Source: Methylocystis sp. (GTDB taxonomy: Bacteria; Pseudomonadota; Alphaproteobacteria; Rhizobiales; Beijerinckiaceae). From it: 64,000 bases of DNA. Below are positions 19,000-27,806 of this stretch, piece after piece (within the stretch, counting starts at the first letter, position 1; every line of letters begins with the position of its first letter). Both the position numbers and the translations under genes were made by a program. The stretch spans positions 1 to 64,000 of the forward strand of contig NZ_JAKFWS010000008.1 in assembly GCF_021731785.1 (NCBI RefSeq), given 5' to 3'. A model generated the notes under the pieces. The model saw nothing but the letters and a program-made list of their open reading frames with translations. It did not search any database and had not been told where the DNA came from.

Positions 19000-19323
19000 A
19001 TGAACCATTCAGATAAGCGCGACGACGAAAACGCCAAGAGGGTAGAGACCGCCGTCGCCGAGTTGCAGATGGCGATCGCTCAATTGGAACGCACTGTCGC
19101 CGCCAAACTCGAAGACGAGCTTACCAGCGCCGAACTCGAAGAAGAACTCGCCATCATGCAGGACGACCGTTCGCGCCTCGCGCTCGACCTCGACGCCGCG
19201 CTTGCGCGGCAGAACGCATTAGAGAAAAGTCGCGACGAGGTGTTGCGGCGCCTCGAAACCGCGAGCGAAGGCGTCGCCGCCGCGCTCGGCGCGGCGGTCG
19301 CCGCGCCGGCGCGCGAGGATTGA
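19000..19323 (+). CDS. DUF4164 coiled-coil protein
   Basis: A 107-residue, highly charged helical protein (repeated LERTVAAKLEDEL-type heptads) of the DUF4164 family, which in Rhizobiales is found immediately before zapA. The coiled coil and location suggest a partner in Z-ring assembly, but this is inference. ATG 19000 is preferred over an upstream TTG. One base separates its stop codon from the zapA start, implying translational coupling. Confidence 0.8.
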   Translation: MNHSDKRDDENAKRVETAVAELQMAIAQLERTVAAKLEDELTSAELEEELAIMQDDRSRLALDLDAALARQNALEKSRDEVLRRLETASEGVAAALGAAVAAPARED

Positions 19324-19324
19324 C

Positions 19325-19708
19325 ATGGCCTCCGTCGTCGTCGTCATCGCCGGCCGCACCTATCGCATGTCCTGCGAGGACGGCGAGGAGCAACGCATCG
19401 AAGAGCTCGCGCGTTACCTGGAAGGCAAGATCGAGTCGATGCGCGAGAACTTCGGCGAGATCGGCGAGCAGCGCATTATCGTGATGGCCGCGCTCGCCAT
19501 GGCCGACGAGACGACCGACGCATGCGCCAAAGCGCGGGCCATGGAAGCGGACGTGGCCGCCTTGCGCGCCGAACTCGACGACGCGCGCAAGGCGAACGAC
19601 GCCTTGTCGGCGCGGGCGTCCGAGGCGCTCAAGGACGCGACGCGCCGGCTCGCAAAGCTCGACGGCGATTTGTCGAGGCCAGCCGCGTCGGTGGACGATA
19701 TTCTCTAG
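19325..19708 (+). CDS. zapA: Cell division protein ZapA
   Basis: A 127-residue protein. The N-terminal globular domain (VVVVIAGRTYRMSCEDGEEQ, then IEELARYLEGKIESMR, then EQRIIVMAALAMADE) matches ZapA, followed by a long coiled coil. ZapA tetramers bundle FtsZ protofilaments at midcell. It is coupled to the preceding DUF4164 gene. No 6S RNA gene, which often follows zapA in alphaproteobacteria, is visible here; a convergent gene begins 16 bp later. Confidence 0.92.
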   Translation: MASVVVVIAGRTYRMSCEDGEEQRIEELARYLEGKIESMRENFGEIGEQRIIVMAALAMADETTDACAKARAMEADVAALRAELDDARKANDALSARASEALKDATRRLAKLDGDLSRPAASVDDIL

Positions 19709-19723
19709 AACGCCTGCTGAAGA

Positions 19724-20329
19724 TTACTTCGTCGTGCCCCAATCCTCGAAGCTCGGGTCGCGCTTGGCTTTTTCTAGATTGTCCGCCTGCTCGGACAATT
19801 GATAATTGCGATTTTGCGCCGCCATCGCCTCGGCGCCGTCCTTCATGATCGCGATCTTCATCTGCTCCGTCGCGAGGCGATTGAGTTCATTGATCCATTG
19901 ATTGAGATGAAGCAGCAACTTGCGTTTGCGCTCGGCTTGAATCTCATGCGACGAATCATTGTTGTCGGAAAGCGCTAGTTCTTCCTGAGTCTCCGCAATC
20001 ATCCCATCGATTTTCTTGAGGTTTTCTTCCGCGGCGGCGGCCTGGTCGGCCGCGCCGGACTTCGCCTTTTCCAGCGCCGCTTCGGCTTCTCCATGCGCCT
20101 TCTTGAGATTGTCGAGGCCGTTCTGCAGCCATTTCGACTGAATTTTCAGGAGCGCGTCGCGGGGAACGCCGCTCATGCTTAGCGAATTCGGAAGGGGAAA
20201 ATATTGACCAAGCTGCGTCGCAGCGGCGGGCGCGACGAATGTTGCGCCAAGCCAGATTGTGGAGGCGAGCAGGCCAAGCAGGGCCAAGGTCCTGCGCGTG
20301 CTGCTGGCCGTTTTGCGACGGAAATTCAT
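19724..20329 (-). CDS. Secreted coiled-coil protein of unknown function
   Basis: A 201-residue protein with a long signal sequence (basic MNFRRKTASSTRRTL then a hydrophobic core ending APAAA) and a mature part that is almost entirely helical, with a coiled coil from about residue 60 to 185 (LKKAHGEAEAALEKAKSGAA, then KIDGMIAETQEELAL). GGGAGAG precedes ATG 20329. I know no named family. It is convergent with zapA and divergent from the thiamine operon. Confidence 0.65.
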   Translation of the reverse strand: MNFRRKTASSTRRTLALLGLLASTIWLGATFVAPAAATQLGQYFPLPNSLSMSGVPRDALLKIQSKWLQNGLDNLKKAHGEAEAALEKAKSGAADQAAAAEENLKKIDGMIAETQEELALSDNNDSSHEIQAERKRKLLLHLNQWINELNRLATEQMKIAIMKDGAEAMAAQNRNYQLSEQADNLEKAKRDPSFEDWGTTK

Positions 20330-20503
20330 GATTTCTCTCCCTATGCAGCGCCTTTCCATGCGCTTTTCTTGCTCAAACTGGTCTATCGACTAATTTCTGG
20401 CAAGTGCCGGCGTGCGGAAGCGGATTTAAGAGAGCCCAGCGCAGCGCTTGACTGCCGCGGCGGTTTCGCGCGAGCCTGAGCGCGCCGGGGGAGCCCCGCC
20501 GGG

Positions 20504-20618
20504 CGTCGCGATCGAGGGTCGCCGCTTTGGGGCTGAGAGGCCGCAGACGCGTCGCGAGGCGCGGGCGCGGCGACCCTTCGAACCTGATCCAGTTGAGACT
20601 GGCGGAGGGATGGTGACG
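20504..20618 (+). promoter_or_regulatory. TPP riboswitch (THI element)
   Basis: Conserved TPP-aptamer blocks are present: GCTGAGAGG in the pyrimidine-sensor arm, and ACCCTTCGAACCTGATCCAG followed by ACTGGCGGAGGGA in the pyrophosphate-sensor arm. Helix P2 forms between GAGGGTCGCC and GGCGACCCTT, and P1 between CGTCGCGATC and GATGGTGACG. It ends 26 nt before thiO. Binding of thiamine pyrophosphate should lower expression of the thiO-S-G-E operon, probably by blocking translation initiation, since I see no terminator hairpin with a T run. Confidence 0.93.
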
Positions 20619-20644
20619 GCAAAATTCGTAGATGGGCGCCGTTG

Positions 20645-21703
20645 ATGCGCGCCCGCGTGATCGGCGCCGGCGTCGCCGGCCTTTGCGCCGCCTACGCGCT
20701 TGCGCACAAGGGCGTTGACGTCGACATCGTCGAGCGCGAACCGGCGCCGGGCCTAGGGTGCTCGCGCTTCGCCGGCGGCATGATCGCGCCCTGGTGCGAA
20801 CTGGAAAACGCCGAACCCCTGGTGGCGACGCTGGGCGAAGAAGCTCTCGACTTCTGGTCGCGCGACATCGGCGTCGCGACGGTCGCCGGCAGCCTTGTCG
20901 TGGCGCCCCGGCGCGAGCGCGTCGAGCTTTTCGACTTCGCGCGGCGCACCCGCCATTTCGAAACGCTGGACGCAATTGGAATTGCTGCGCTCGAGCCGGA
21001 TATCGCCGGGCGTTTCGAGGCGGCGTTGTTTTTTCCCAAAGAAGCGCATCTCGATCCCCGCGCCGCGATGGCCGCGCTGACCGAGCGTCTCGCGCAAATG
21101 CCGAATGTCGATTTCCATTTTGGGCAGGACGGAGCGGGGCTGGCGACCACTCCGGACTGGACCGTCGATTGCCGCGGCTTCGCGGCGCGCGACGCGCTGA
21201 GCGGACTTCGCGGCGTTAGAGGCGAAATGCTGATGTTGCGCAGCCAAGAGATCGCCCTCGCGCGTCCGGTGCGCATGCTGCACCCGCGCCGGCCGGTTTA
21301 CGTCGTTCCGCGCGGCGAGGGAGTGTTCATGGTCGGCGCGACGATGATCGAGAATGAGGAGCGCGGGCGGGTCACCGCGCGCTCTCTCGTAGAACTCGTC
21401 AATTCGGCTTTCGCCATCCATCCGGCCTTCGCCGAGGCCGAGATCGTCGAGACCGGGTCGGACCTGCGGCCGGCGTTCGCCGACAATCTGCCACGTCTTT
21501 TGAAACGGGATCGCACACTCTATATCAATGGGCTCTACCGCCACGGGTTCCTGCTCGCGCCGGCATTGGCGCGCCGCGCTGCTGAGGTCGTCGTGAACGA
21601 CGGGTATTTCCCAGAGGTGATGGATGCTCATTCAAATCAACGGGCGACCGCAGGACGTCCGCGCCACGACATTGCAAATGCTGCTGCAGGAACTGGGTTA
21701 TGA
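20645..21703 (+). CDS. thiO: Glycine oxidase ThiO
   Basis: A 352-residue FAD-dependent amino-acid oxidase that converts glycine to the imine needed for the thiazole ring of thiamine. The Rossmann motif RARVIGAGVAGLCAAYALA opens the protein; the substrate domain includes GEMLMLRSQEIALARPVRML and the C-terminal FAD loop LYINGLYRHGFLLAPALARR. ATG 20645 directly follows an in-frame TTG. First gene of the operon behind the TPP riboswitch; its 3' end overlaps thiS by 80 bp, so the last residues beyond EVMDAHSNQR are probably not conserved. Confidence 0.92.
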   Translation: MRARVIGAGVAGLCAAYALAHKGVDVDIVEREPAPGLGCSRFAGGMIAPWCELENAEPLVATLGEEALDFWSRDIGVATVAGSLVVAPRRERVELFDFARRTRHFETLDAIGIAALEPDIAGRFEAALFFPKEAHLDPRAAMAALTERLAQMPNVDFHFGQDGAGLATTPDWTVDCRGFAARDALSGLRGVRGEMLMLRSQEIALARPVRMLHPRRPVYVVPRGEGVFMVGATMIENEERGRVTARSLVELVNSAFAIHPAFAEAEIVETGSDLRPAFADNLPRLLKRDRTLYINGLYRHGFLLAPALARRAAEVVVNDGYFPEVMDAHSNQRATAGRPRHDIANAAAGTGL

Positions 21704-21821
21704 CGAAAAGACGGTGGGTACCGCCTTGAACCAGGAATTTGTGCGCGCCAAGGACCGGGCCGAGACGCCGATTCGCGAGGGCGACGCTGTCGAGATCGTG
21801 ACGCCGAGACAGGGCGGGTGA
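21624..21821 (+). CDS. thiS: Sulfur carrier protein ThiS
   Basis: A 65-residue ubiquitin-fold protein (MLIQINGRPQDVRATTLQML through VEIVTPRQGG) ending in the required Gly-Gly. The C-terminus is adenylated and then converted to a thiocarboxylate that donates sulfur to the thiazole. It overlaps the end of thiO and is followed by thiG 9 bp later. The adenylating enzyme ThiF is not in the window. Confidence 0.95.
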   Translation: MLIQINGRPQDVRATTLQMLLQELGYDEKTVGTALNQEFVRAKDRAETPIREGDAVEIVTPRQGG

Positions 21822-21830
21822 GCGCGCCTG

Positions 21831-22619
21831 ATGAATGACTCCATGAGGCTTTACGACGTCGCGCTGTCTTCGCGGCTGCTGCTCGGGACGGCGCGCTATC
21901 CGTCGCCGGCGCTCCTCGCCGAGGCCATTCGCGCGTCAAATTGTGAAGTCGTTACCGTCTCGCTGCGACGCGAGGCCGGCGGAGCGCGGGCGGGCGAGGC
22001 GTTCTGGAGCCTGATCCGCGACATCGGCGTACGGGCTCTCCCCAATACCGCCGGCTGCCGCACCGCCAGGGAGGCGATCGCGACGGCGCAAATGGCGCGA
22101 GAGGTCTTCGCGACCGACTGGATCAAGCTCGAAGTCATTGGCGAAGAAGACACGCTCCAGCCCGACGTCTTCGGACTTGTCGAGGCGGCGCGCATTCTCG
22201 CCGACGACGGCTTCAAGGTCTTCCCCTATACGACCGACGATCTCGTCGTCGCGGAAAGGCTGCTGGACGCCGGCTGTCGCGTGCTGATGCCTTGGGCCGC
22301 GCCGATCGGCTCCGGGCGCGGCGTCAACGACGTTTTCGCACTAAGGGCGCTGCGCGCGCATTTCCCCGACACGCCGCTCATCGTCGACGCTGGGATCGGC
22401 GCGCCGTCCCACGCCGCGTTGGTCATGGAGATGGGTTACGACGCGGTGCTGCTCAACACCGCGGTTTCGCGCGCCGGCGACCCCGTCCGGATGGCGCACG
22501 CCTTCGCCCTCGCGATCGAAGCGGGCCGGGAGGGCTTCCTCGCCGAGCCGATGACCCCGCGCGACATGGCGGAGCCGTCGACGCCCGTCATCGGCCGTCC
22601 CTTCGACAGACTGGCCTGA
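21831..22619 (+). CDS. thiG: Thiazole synthase ThiG
   Basis: A 262-residue TIM-barrel enzyme that condenses deoxyxylulose 5-phosphate, dehydroglycine and ThiS-thiocarboxylate into the thiazole phosphate. WIKLEVIG carries the Schiff-base Lys; other conserved blocks are [29 protein letters not shown] and [20 protein letters not shown]. It is third in the riboswitch-controlled operon; thiE begins 14 bp after its stop. Confidence 0.95.
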   Translation: MNDSMRLYDVALSSRLLLGTARYPSPALLAEAIRASNCEVVTVSLRREAGGARAGEAFWSLIRDIGVRALPNTAGCRTAREAIATAQMAREVFATDWIKLEVIGEEDTLQPDVFGLVEAARILADDGFKVFPYTTDDLVVAERLLDAGCRVLMPWAAPIGSGRGVNDVFALRALRAHFPDTPLIVDAGIGAPSHAALVMEMGYDAVLLNTAVSRAGDPVRMAHAFALAIEAGREGFLAEPMTPRDMAEPSTPVIGRPFDRLA

Positions 22620-22633
22620 GGGGCACTGGGGCA

Positions 22634-24004
22634 GTGGCGGCGCTGAAGCTCGATCCCTTCTATCTCATCGTCGACGATGCGGCTTGGCTGACCCGGCTGT
22701 TGCCGCAAGGCGTCAAGCTCGTGCAGCTGCGCGTGAAGGATCGGGATGAGCCGGCGGCGCGCGCGCAAATTGCGGCAGCTCGGGACATCTGCGCGCAGTA
22801 CGGGGCGCAGCTCGTCGTCAACGATTATTGGCGGCTCGCGATCGACGAAGGCTGCGATTTCGTCCATCTCGGCCAGGGCGATCTCGACGGGGCCGATGTT
22901 GCGGCGCTGCGCCGCGCCGGCGTCAGGATCGGCGTTTCGACCCATGACGAAGCCGAACGCGACCGGGCGCTGTCCATCGCCGCCGACTATGTCGCGCTCG
23001 GGCCGATCTATCCGACGCTTTTGAAACAGATGGAATTTGCGCCGCAGGGGCTCGCCCGGCTCGGCGCCTGGAAGGCGCAAATCGGCGAGACGCCTCTGGT
23101 CGCGATCGGCGGACTGACGCCGGAACGCGCCGTCGCCGCCCTCGCCGCGGGGGCGGACAGCGCCTGCGTCGTCACCGACATCTTGCGCAGCGCCGCACCG
23201 GAGACGCGCACGCACGAATGGATATCCGCCACCCAACCCTGGCGCGACGGCGAAGGCTTCTTCGAGCCGGACTACGCCGGCGCGAGAATATGCCCTTCGC
23301 CCAATCATGGCGCGCGTCTGCGGCCGATCTCGTCGCTGGTGCTCCATTATACGGGGATGCAAACCGGGGAATCGGCGCTCGCTTTGCTCTGCAACCCCCG
23401 CTCGGAGGTCTCGGCGCATTATGTCGTCGAGGAGGATGGCCGCGTTCTGCAGCTCGTGCCCGAGTCGCGGCGCGCCTGGCATGCGGGAATAAGCTTCTGG
23501 GCCGGCGAGACCGACATGAATTCCGCGTCGATCGGCATCGAAATCGTTCATCCCGGCTACCTCGACCCCCGCCCCTATCCGGCGGCGCAAATCGAGGCTA
23601 CGGCGATGCTCGCCCGCGACATCTGCCAGCGCCACGCGATTTCCGCTGAGCGCGTGCTGGCGCATTCAGACATCGCCCCCGGCCGCAAGCGCGATCCGGG
23701 CGAGTTCTTTCCTTGGGAGGAACTCGCCCGCCGGGGCGTGGGGCGCATTGTCGAGAACGCTTTGTCCAAAGGCGCAACGACGGTCTCGCTCGGCGACGAG
23801 GGCGCCAAAGTCGCTTCGCTCCAGCGCGACCTCGCCGCTTACGGCTACGGCGTCGAAGCGACCGGCGTCTATGACGCGCAGACGGTCCATGCGGTCGAGG
23901 CGTTTCAGCGTCATTTCCGCCGCGCGAAGGTCGACGGCCGCGCCGACGGCGAAACGCGCGTGGCGCTCGCTCGTCTCGTCGCCGCATTGGGAGAAAGAGT
24001 TTGA
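22634..24004 (+). CDS. thiE: ThiE - peptidoglycan amidase fusion protein
   Basis: A 456-residue protein with two unrelated halves. Residues 1 to about 200 are thiamine-phosphate synthase (KLVQLRVKD, LVVNDYWRLAIDEG, FVHLGQGDL, YVALGPIYPT, LVAIGGLTPE), which joins the pyrimidine and thiazole. From about 220 the chain is an N-acetylmuramoyl-L-alanine amidase (Amidase_2) with zinc-ligand motifs LVLHYTGM and AHSDIAPGRKRDPG, plus a C-terminal peptidoglycan-binding domain (LGDEGAKVASLQRDLAAYGY). The frame is open throughout, with no stop and no usable start codon between the halves. GTG 22634 is the start. No signal peptide, so the amidase would be cytosolic. Confidence 0.85.
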   Translation: MAALKLDPFYLIVDDAAWLTRLLPQGVKLVQLRVKDRDEPAARAQIAAARDICAQYGAQLVVNDYWRLAIDEGCDFVHLGQGDLDGADVAALRRAGVRIGVSTHDEAERDRALSIAADYVALGPIYPTLLKQMEFAPQGLARLGAWKAQIGETPLVAIGGLTPERAVAALAAGADSACVVTDILRSAAPETRTHEWISATQPWRDGEGFFEPDYAGARICPSPNHGARLRPISSLVLHYTGMQTGESALALLCNPRSEVSAHYVVEEDGRVLQLVPESRRAWHAGISFWAGETDMNSASIGIEIVHPGYLDPRPYPAAQIEATAMLARDICQRHAISAERVLAHSDIAPGRKRDPGEFFPWEELARRGVGRIVENALSKGATTVSLGDEGAKVASLQRDLAAYGYGVEATGVYDAQTVHAVEAFQRHFRRAKVDGRADGETRVALARLVAALGERV

Positions 24005-24852
24005 AGGCTGTGGTCGTGACGGGCGCCGCGACGGGAATCGGCGCAGCCTGCATCAAACTATTGGTACAAAAAGATTATATGGTTTTTGCTGCAGTGCGAA
24101 AAGAAGCTGACGCCGCCACAATTGCTGCGCAGCACGGCGCAGCAATCATCCCGCTGATCTTCGACGTGACCGACGCCGGTGCCATTGCGGCGGCCGCAAA
24201 TGCCGTCGAGGCTCGGTTGGGGAGCAGAATGCTCGCTGGTCTCGTCAACAACGCCGGGATCGCCGTTCCCGGCCCGCTGCTGCATTTGCCGATCGAGGAT
24301 TTGCGGCGCCAGATCGAAGTCAATCTGATCGGCCAGCTTCAGGTCATTCAGGCCTTCGCGCCGCTGCTTGGCGCGGGCGCCGCACGAACGGGGCCGCCGG
24401 GGCGAATCGTCAATATGAGCTCGGTCGCGGGACGCGTCGCCGCGCCGTTTCTGGGCGCTTACAACGCCTCGAAATTCGGGCTCGAGGGCATGTCGGACGC
24501 GCTGCGCCGGGAGCTGATGGTCTATGGCGTCGACTTGATCCTGATCGAACCGGGGATGATCGCGACGCCGATCTGGGACAAGGCGGCGCAGACTGATCTC
24601 GCCATGCTCGAAGGCACGGCCTATTCGGCGCCGGGCAGGGGAATGCTGAAATGGCTCGTCGAAGCAGGCCGCCGCGCTCCCGGGCCGGAGGTCGTGGCCG
24701 AGGCCGTGTTGCGGGCGCTGACGGCGCCGCGCCCGCCCGTTCGTATTCCCGTCGTCCGGAATCGCTTTACTGACTATACGTTGCGCAGCCTTTTGCCGGC
24801 CCGGCTCGTCGACTGGCTGATGGCGCGCCGGCTGGGGCTGTTGCCGAAATAA
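24001..24852 (+). CDS. SDR-family oxidoreductase
   Basis: A 283-residue short-chain dehydrogenase/reductase. TGAATGIG is the NAD(P)-binding glycine motif, NNAGIAVPG the structural motif, and the catalytic Ser/Tyr/Lys lie in NMSSVAGRVAAPF and YNASKFG. The substrate cannot be deduced. The TTG start overlaps the thiE stop codon by 4 nt and follows GGGAGAAAG, so translation is probably coupled to the thiamine operon, though no thiamine role is known for the family. Confidence 0.85.
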   Translation: MKAVVVTGAATGIGAACIKLLVQKDYMVFAAVRKEADAATIAAQHGAAIIPLIFDVTDAGAIAAAANAVEARLGSRMLAGLVNNAGIAVPGPLLHLPIEDLRRQIEVNLIGQLQVIQAFAPLLGAGAARTGPPGRIVNMSSVAGRVAAPFLGAYNASKFGLEGMSDALRRELMVYGVDLILIEPGMIATPIWDKAAQTDLAMLEGTAYSAPGRGMLKWLVEAGRRAPGPEVVAEAVLRALTAPRPPVRIPVVRNRFTDYTLRSLLPARLVDWLMARRLGLLPK

Positions 24853-24902
24853 TGGACGTCGGCGGTCTCTCTCGACCGGCTGGAACAGAAGAGGAAAAGG
24901 CC

Positions 24903-25316
24903 ATGCCGAACGCCAATGAATGTGAGGCGGCGCCCAAACACGGCGTCGTCTGCTGGAACGAGTTCAATGTCCACGACGTCGAGCGGGCCAAGAAATTCTA
25001 CGGCCAATGTCTCGGATGGAGTTTCGAGGCGATGCCGATGGAAGGTTTCAGGTACTGGATCATCAGCTCGGAGGGCGCGCGCGTCGGCGGCATATTCGAG
25101 ACGAAAGGCCCGGAATTCGAGGGCGTGCTGGAGCGCTGGCTGACCTATATCGGCGTCGACGACGTGGACGCGCGGCTGCAGAAGGCCAAGGTCGCCGGCG
25201 CCACGATCTGCAAGGACGCCTTCGACATTCCCGGGGTCGGCCGTATGGCGGTGCTGCAGGAGCCGGGCGGCGCTTTTGTCGCCTGGATGACGCCGAAACC
25301 CGAACCGACCGCGTAA
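24903..25316 (+). CDS. VOC-family (glyoxalase-like) protein
   Basis: A 137-residue single-domain vicinal-oxygen-chelate protein ([20 protein letters not shown], then LGWSFEAM, then [20 protein letters not shown], then [15 protein letters not shown]) like those annotated as glyoxalase or bleomycin-resistance proteins. Metal and substrate are unknown. I chose ATG 24903 because AGAGGAAAAGG precedes it, rather than the ATG at 24852 that overlaps the previous stop. Confidence 0.8.
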   Translation: MPNANECEAAPKHGVVCWNEFNVHDVERAKKFYGQCLGWSFEAMPMEGFRYWIISSEGARVGGIFETKGPEFEGVLERWLTYIGVDDVDARLQKAKVAGATICKDAFDIPGVGRMAVLQEPGGAFVAWMTPKPEPTA

Positions 25317-25396
25317 GCGTGGCAGAGCGGGGGCGCTTGACCTCAAACCCGTTACAGGCGACCTATCGGCGTCCGAACGACCGCCAAAGCGACCCT

Positions 25397-26695
25397 ATGA
25401 ACGAAGCCGCTCAAGAGACCCGCCTGCCCGATCCGGTCGCCGCTGAGCCGGCGCCCCGCCATCGCACCTGCCCGGTCGCGATCGGCGCCGGCGACGCCGC
25501 CGTGGTGGTGGGCGGCGGCGCGCCGATCGTCGTGCAGTCCATGACCAACACCGATACGGCGGATATCGAATCGACCGTGACGCAGGTTCTGGCGCTGGCG
25601 CAGCAGGGGTCGGAGCTGGTGCGCATCACCGTTGACCGCGACGAGGCGGCGGCGGCAGTGCCGCACATTTTCGAAAAGCTCGCCCAGAAGGGATGCCACG
25701 TCCCGCTCGTTGGCGATTTCCACTACATCGGCCACAAGCTTCTCGCCGATCATCCCGCCTGCGGCGAGGCGCTCGCCAAATACCGCATCAATCCGGGCAA
25801 TGTCGGCTTCAAGGAGAAGCGGGACAAGCAATTCGCCTCGATCGTCGAGCTCGCCGCCAAGCATGGCAAGGCGGTGCGGATCGGCGCCAATTGGGGCTCG
25901 CTCGATCAGGAGCTCCTGACCTATCTCATGGATCTGAACCACGCCTCGGACCGGCCGCTCGACGCGCGCGCCGTGACCCGTGAGGCGCTGGTCCGCTCGG
26001 CGCTGATGTCGGCCCGGCGCGCCGAGGAGATCGGCCTCTCCAAGAACCGCATCGTCATTTCCGCCAAAGTCTCGGCGGTGCAGGATCTCATCGCGGTCTA
26101 TCGCATGCTCGCGGCGCGCAGCGACTACGCGCTGCATCTCGGGCTCACCGAGGCCGGCATGGGCTCGAAGGGCGTCGTCGCGTCCGCGGCCGCGCTTGGC
26201 GTGCTGCTGCAGGACGGGATCGGCGACACGATCCGCGTGTCGTTGACGCCCGAACCCGGCGGCGACCGCGCGCTCGAAGTGCGCGTCGCCCAGGAAATTC
26301 TGCAGACCATGGGCTTTCGCACCTTCGTGCCGCTCGTCGCGGCCTGCCCCGGCTGCGGGCGCACCACTTCGACGGTGTTTCAGGAACTGGCGCGCGACAT
26401 CCAGGCGCATATCCGCGAGCGCATGGCGGTCTGGCGCATGCACTATCCTGGCGTCGAGACGCTCAATGTCGCGGTGATGGGCTGCATCGTGAACGGGCCC
26501 GGCGAGTCGAAACATGCCGACATCGGCATTTCGCTGCCTGGCACGGGCGAAACGCCGGCGGCGCCCGTCTTCATCGACGGCAAGAAGGCGATGACATTGC
26601 GCGGCGAGGGCATCGCTGAAGAGTTCACCCGAATCGTCGACGATTACGTCATTCGCCGCTTCGCCGGCGGCGAGAAGGGCGAAGCGGCAGAGTAG
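25397..26695 (+). CDS. ispG: 4-hydroxy-3-methylbut-2-enyl diphosphate synthase (IspG/GcpE)
   Basis: A 432-residue [4Fe-4S] enzyme of the MEP isoprenoid pathway that converts MEcPP to HMBPP. The N-terminal TIM barrel contains [19 protein letters not shown] and [14 protein letters not shown]; the cluster ligands are in [12 protein letters not shown] and [12 protein letters not shown] 25397 was chosen because upstream in-frame sequence is not conserved. It stands alone between the VOC gene and a hairpin repeat. Confidence 0.95.
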   Translation: MNEAAQETRLPDPVAAEPAPRHRTCPVAIGAGDAAVVVGGGAPIVVQSMTNTDTADIESTVTQVLALAQQGSELVRITVDRDEAAAAVPHIFEKLAQKGCHVPLVGDFHYIGHKLLADHPACGEALAKYRINPGNVGFKEKRDKQFASIVELAAKHGKAVRIGANWGSLDQELLTYLMDLNHASDRPLDARAVTREALVRSALMSARRAEEIGLSKNRIVISAKVSAVQDLIAVYRMLAARSDYALHLGLTEAGMGSKGVVASAAALGVLLQDGIGDTIRVSLTPEPGGDRALEVRVAQEILQTMGFRTFVPLVAACPGCGRTTSTVFQELARDIQAHIRERMAVWRMHYPGVETLNVAVMGCIVNGPGESKHADIGISLPGTGETPAAPVFIDGKKAMTLRGEGIAEEFTRIVDDYVIRRFAGGEKGEAAE

Positions 26696-26720
26696 GCAAA
26701 CCCCTCGTCTCTCTCGCGCG

Positions 26721-26803
26721 TCATGGCCGGGCTTTTGTCCCGGCCATCCATGCAAAGTCACGCGATGACGACGTGGATGCCCGCGACAAGCGCGGGCATG
26801 ACG
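26721..26803. repeat. Paired intergenic hairpin repeat
   Basis: Two hairpins in opposite orientation: TCATGGCCGGGC-TTTTG-TCCCGGCCATCC and GTGGATGCCCGCG-ACAA-GCGCGGGCATGACG. Together they form an inverted pair between convergent genes (ispG and the UDG-like gene). The outer ends (TCAT and ATGACG) match those of the elements at 30601 and 58490. Confidence 0.6.
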
Positions 26804-26812
26804 CGCGAAATG

Positions 26813-27661
26813 TCAAAGCTGCGCGCCGTTTGACGCCGATTCCAGCGCCTCAGCGGCCCTTCGCAGATCGCGCCAGGCGGCGGGCTTCAGCGCCGCGCTT
26901 TTTAGCATCGCGTCGAGACTGGAAAATACGAAGGCGCGCGCGATATGCGCGCTGCAGCGCGCTTCAAACGTCTTGCCGCGCAGCTTGCCGACCGGCTCCT
27001 TCGTCGTGAGCATGACCCGCGCCGGCGCGTCGCCGAACAACAAAATAACTTCGGGACGCGCCAGTTCGACCCTGCGGCGCGCGAAAGGCGCGAAGATCGC
27101 CATTTCATGCGGCGTCAATGCTTTGTCGCCGGGTGGTCGCCATGGCGAGACATAGGCGAGCGAGGCGCTTGCGCGATCGAGCCCGATCGCCGCGAGCATA
27201 TTGTCGAGGAGTTTCGCCGAGAGCCCGCTGAAGGCTTCGCCGCTTGCTTCTTCGGTCGCGCTTGGCGCGGCGTCGAAAGCGACAAGCCGAGCGCTCGGAG
27301 CGCCGGCGCCGAAAAGAAAATGCTGGGCCATGTCGCGAAACGGCGCATGCGGAAAATCGGCGAGACGCGCGGCGAGGTCATCGAGATCGCGCGCGTTCGC
27401 CGCTTCTTCCTCCGCGGCGCGAACGGCCTCGTCGGGCGCGACGATCGGCGCCGCTGCGCGGCGCGGGCGTTCGGCGGCTGACGGCTGCGGCAAGGGCGTC
27501 GCCACCGGGTCGGCTGGTTCGGCGAGCGATGCAACGCTCGCGCGCGCGCCGTCTGCGTAGCGGTCGTGCGGCGCCTCATCGAGCGCGAGGTCGACGCCGC
27601 TCTCGACATACCAGTCGAGAAGCGCGAGAAGCGCGGCGCACGTTTCCGGCGGGGAAGACAT
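26813..27661 (-). CDS. Divergent uracil-DNA-glycosylase-superfamily protein
   Basis: A 282-residue protein whose C-terminal half has a family-4-like UDG fold: LSAKLLDNMLAAIGLDRA, AYVSPWRPPGDKALTPHEM, and VILLFGDAPARVML. The N-terminal 100 residues are alanine/proline-rich linker. The usual active-site motif (GEAPG) reads FDAAPS and the cysteines that bind the iron-sulfur cluster in this family are absent, so glycosylase activity is doubtful. ATG 27661 was chosen over a longer frame that runs into the repeat region. Confidence 0.65.
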   Translation of the reverse strand: MSSPPETCAALLALLDWYVESGVDLALDEAPHDRYADGARASVASLAEPADPVATPLPQPSAAERPRRAAAPIVAPDEAVRAAEEEAANARDLDDLAARLADFPHAPFRDMAQHFLFGAGAPSARLVAFDAAPSATEEASGEAFSGLSAKLLDNMLAAIGLDRASASLAYVSPWRPPGDKALTPHEMAIFAPFARRRVELARPEVILLFGDAPARVMLTTKEPVGKLRGKTFEARCSAHIARAFVFSSLDAMLKSAALKPAAWRDLRRAAEALESASNGAQL

Positions 27662-27676
27662 GATGCACCTTACCCC

Positions 27677-27784
27677 GCCCTCCGCTTGAGGGGGAGGGCT
27701 GAACTGCGAAGCGTTTCGGGGTGGGGTGAAGAGTTTAAGCGATTTGTTTGTCACTACCGCAGACCTCCCCCTTCAAGGGGAGGG
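27677..27784. repeat. G/C-run hairpins in intergenic region
   Basis: Two palindromes, CCCTCCGCTTGAGGGGGAGG (27678 onward) and CCTCCCCCTTCAAGGGGAGG (27764 onward), flank a short spacer upstream of the UDG-like gene. They resemble dispersed repeats commonly found between genes in alphaproteobacteria; no function can be read. Confidence 0.4.
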
Positions 27785-27806
27785 TGGCGTGCGCCTTACG
27801 GCAGGA

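Noticed and set aside
19709-19724. 6S RNA expected after zapA
   Set aside because: Only 15 bp separate zapA from a convergent gene; no room for the RNA.
22436-23665. 409-codon frame on the minus strand
   Set aside because: Antisense to thiG and the ThiE-amidase fusion, whose motifs are unambiguous.
25352-26761. 469-codon frame on the minus strand
   Set aside because: Antisense shadow of ispG; lacks any domain and is arginine/histidine/aspartate-rich.
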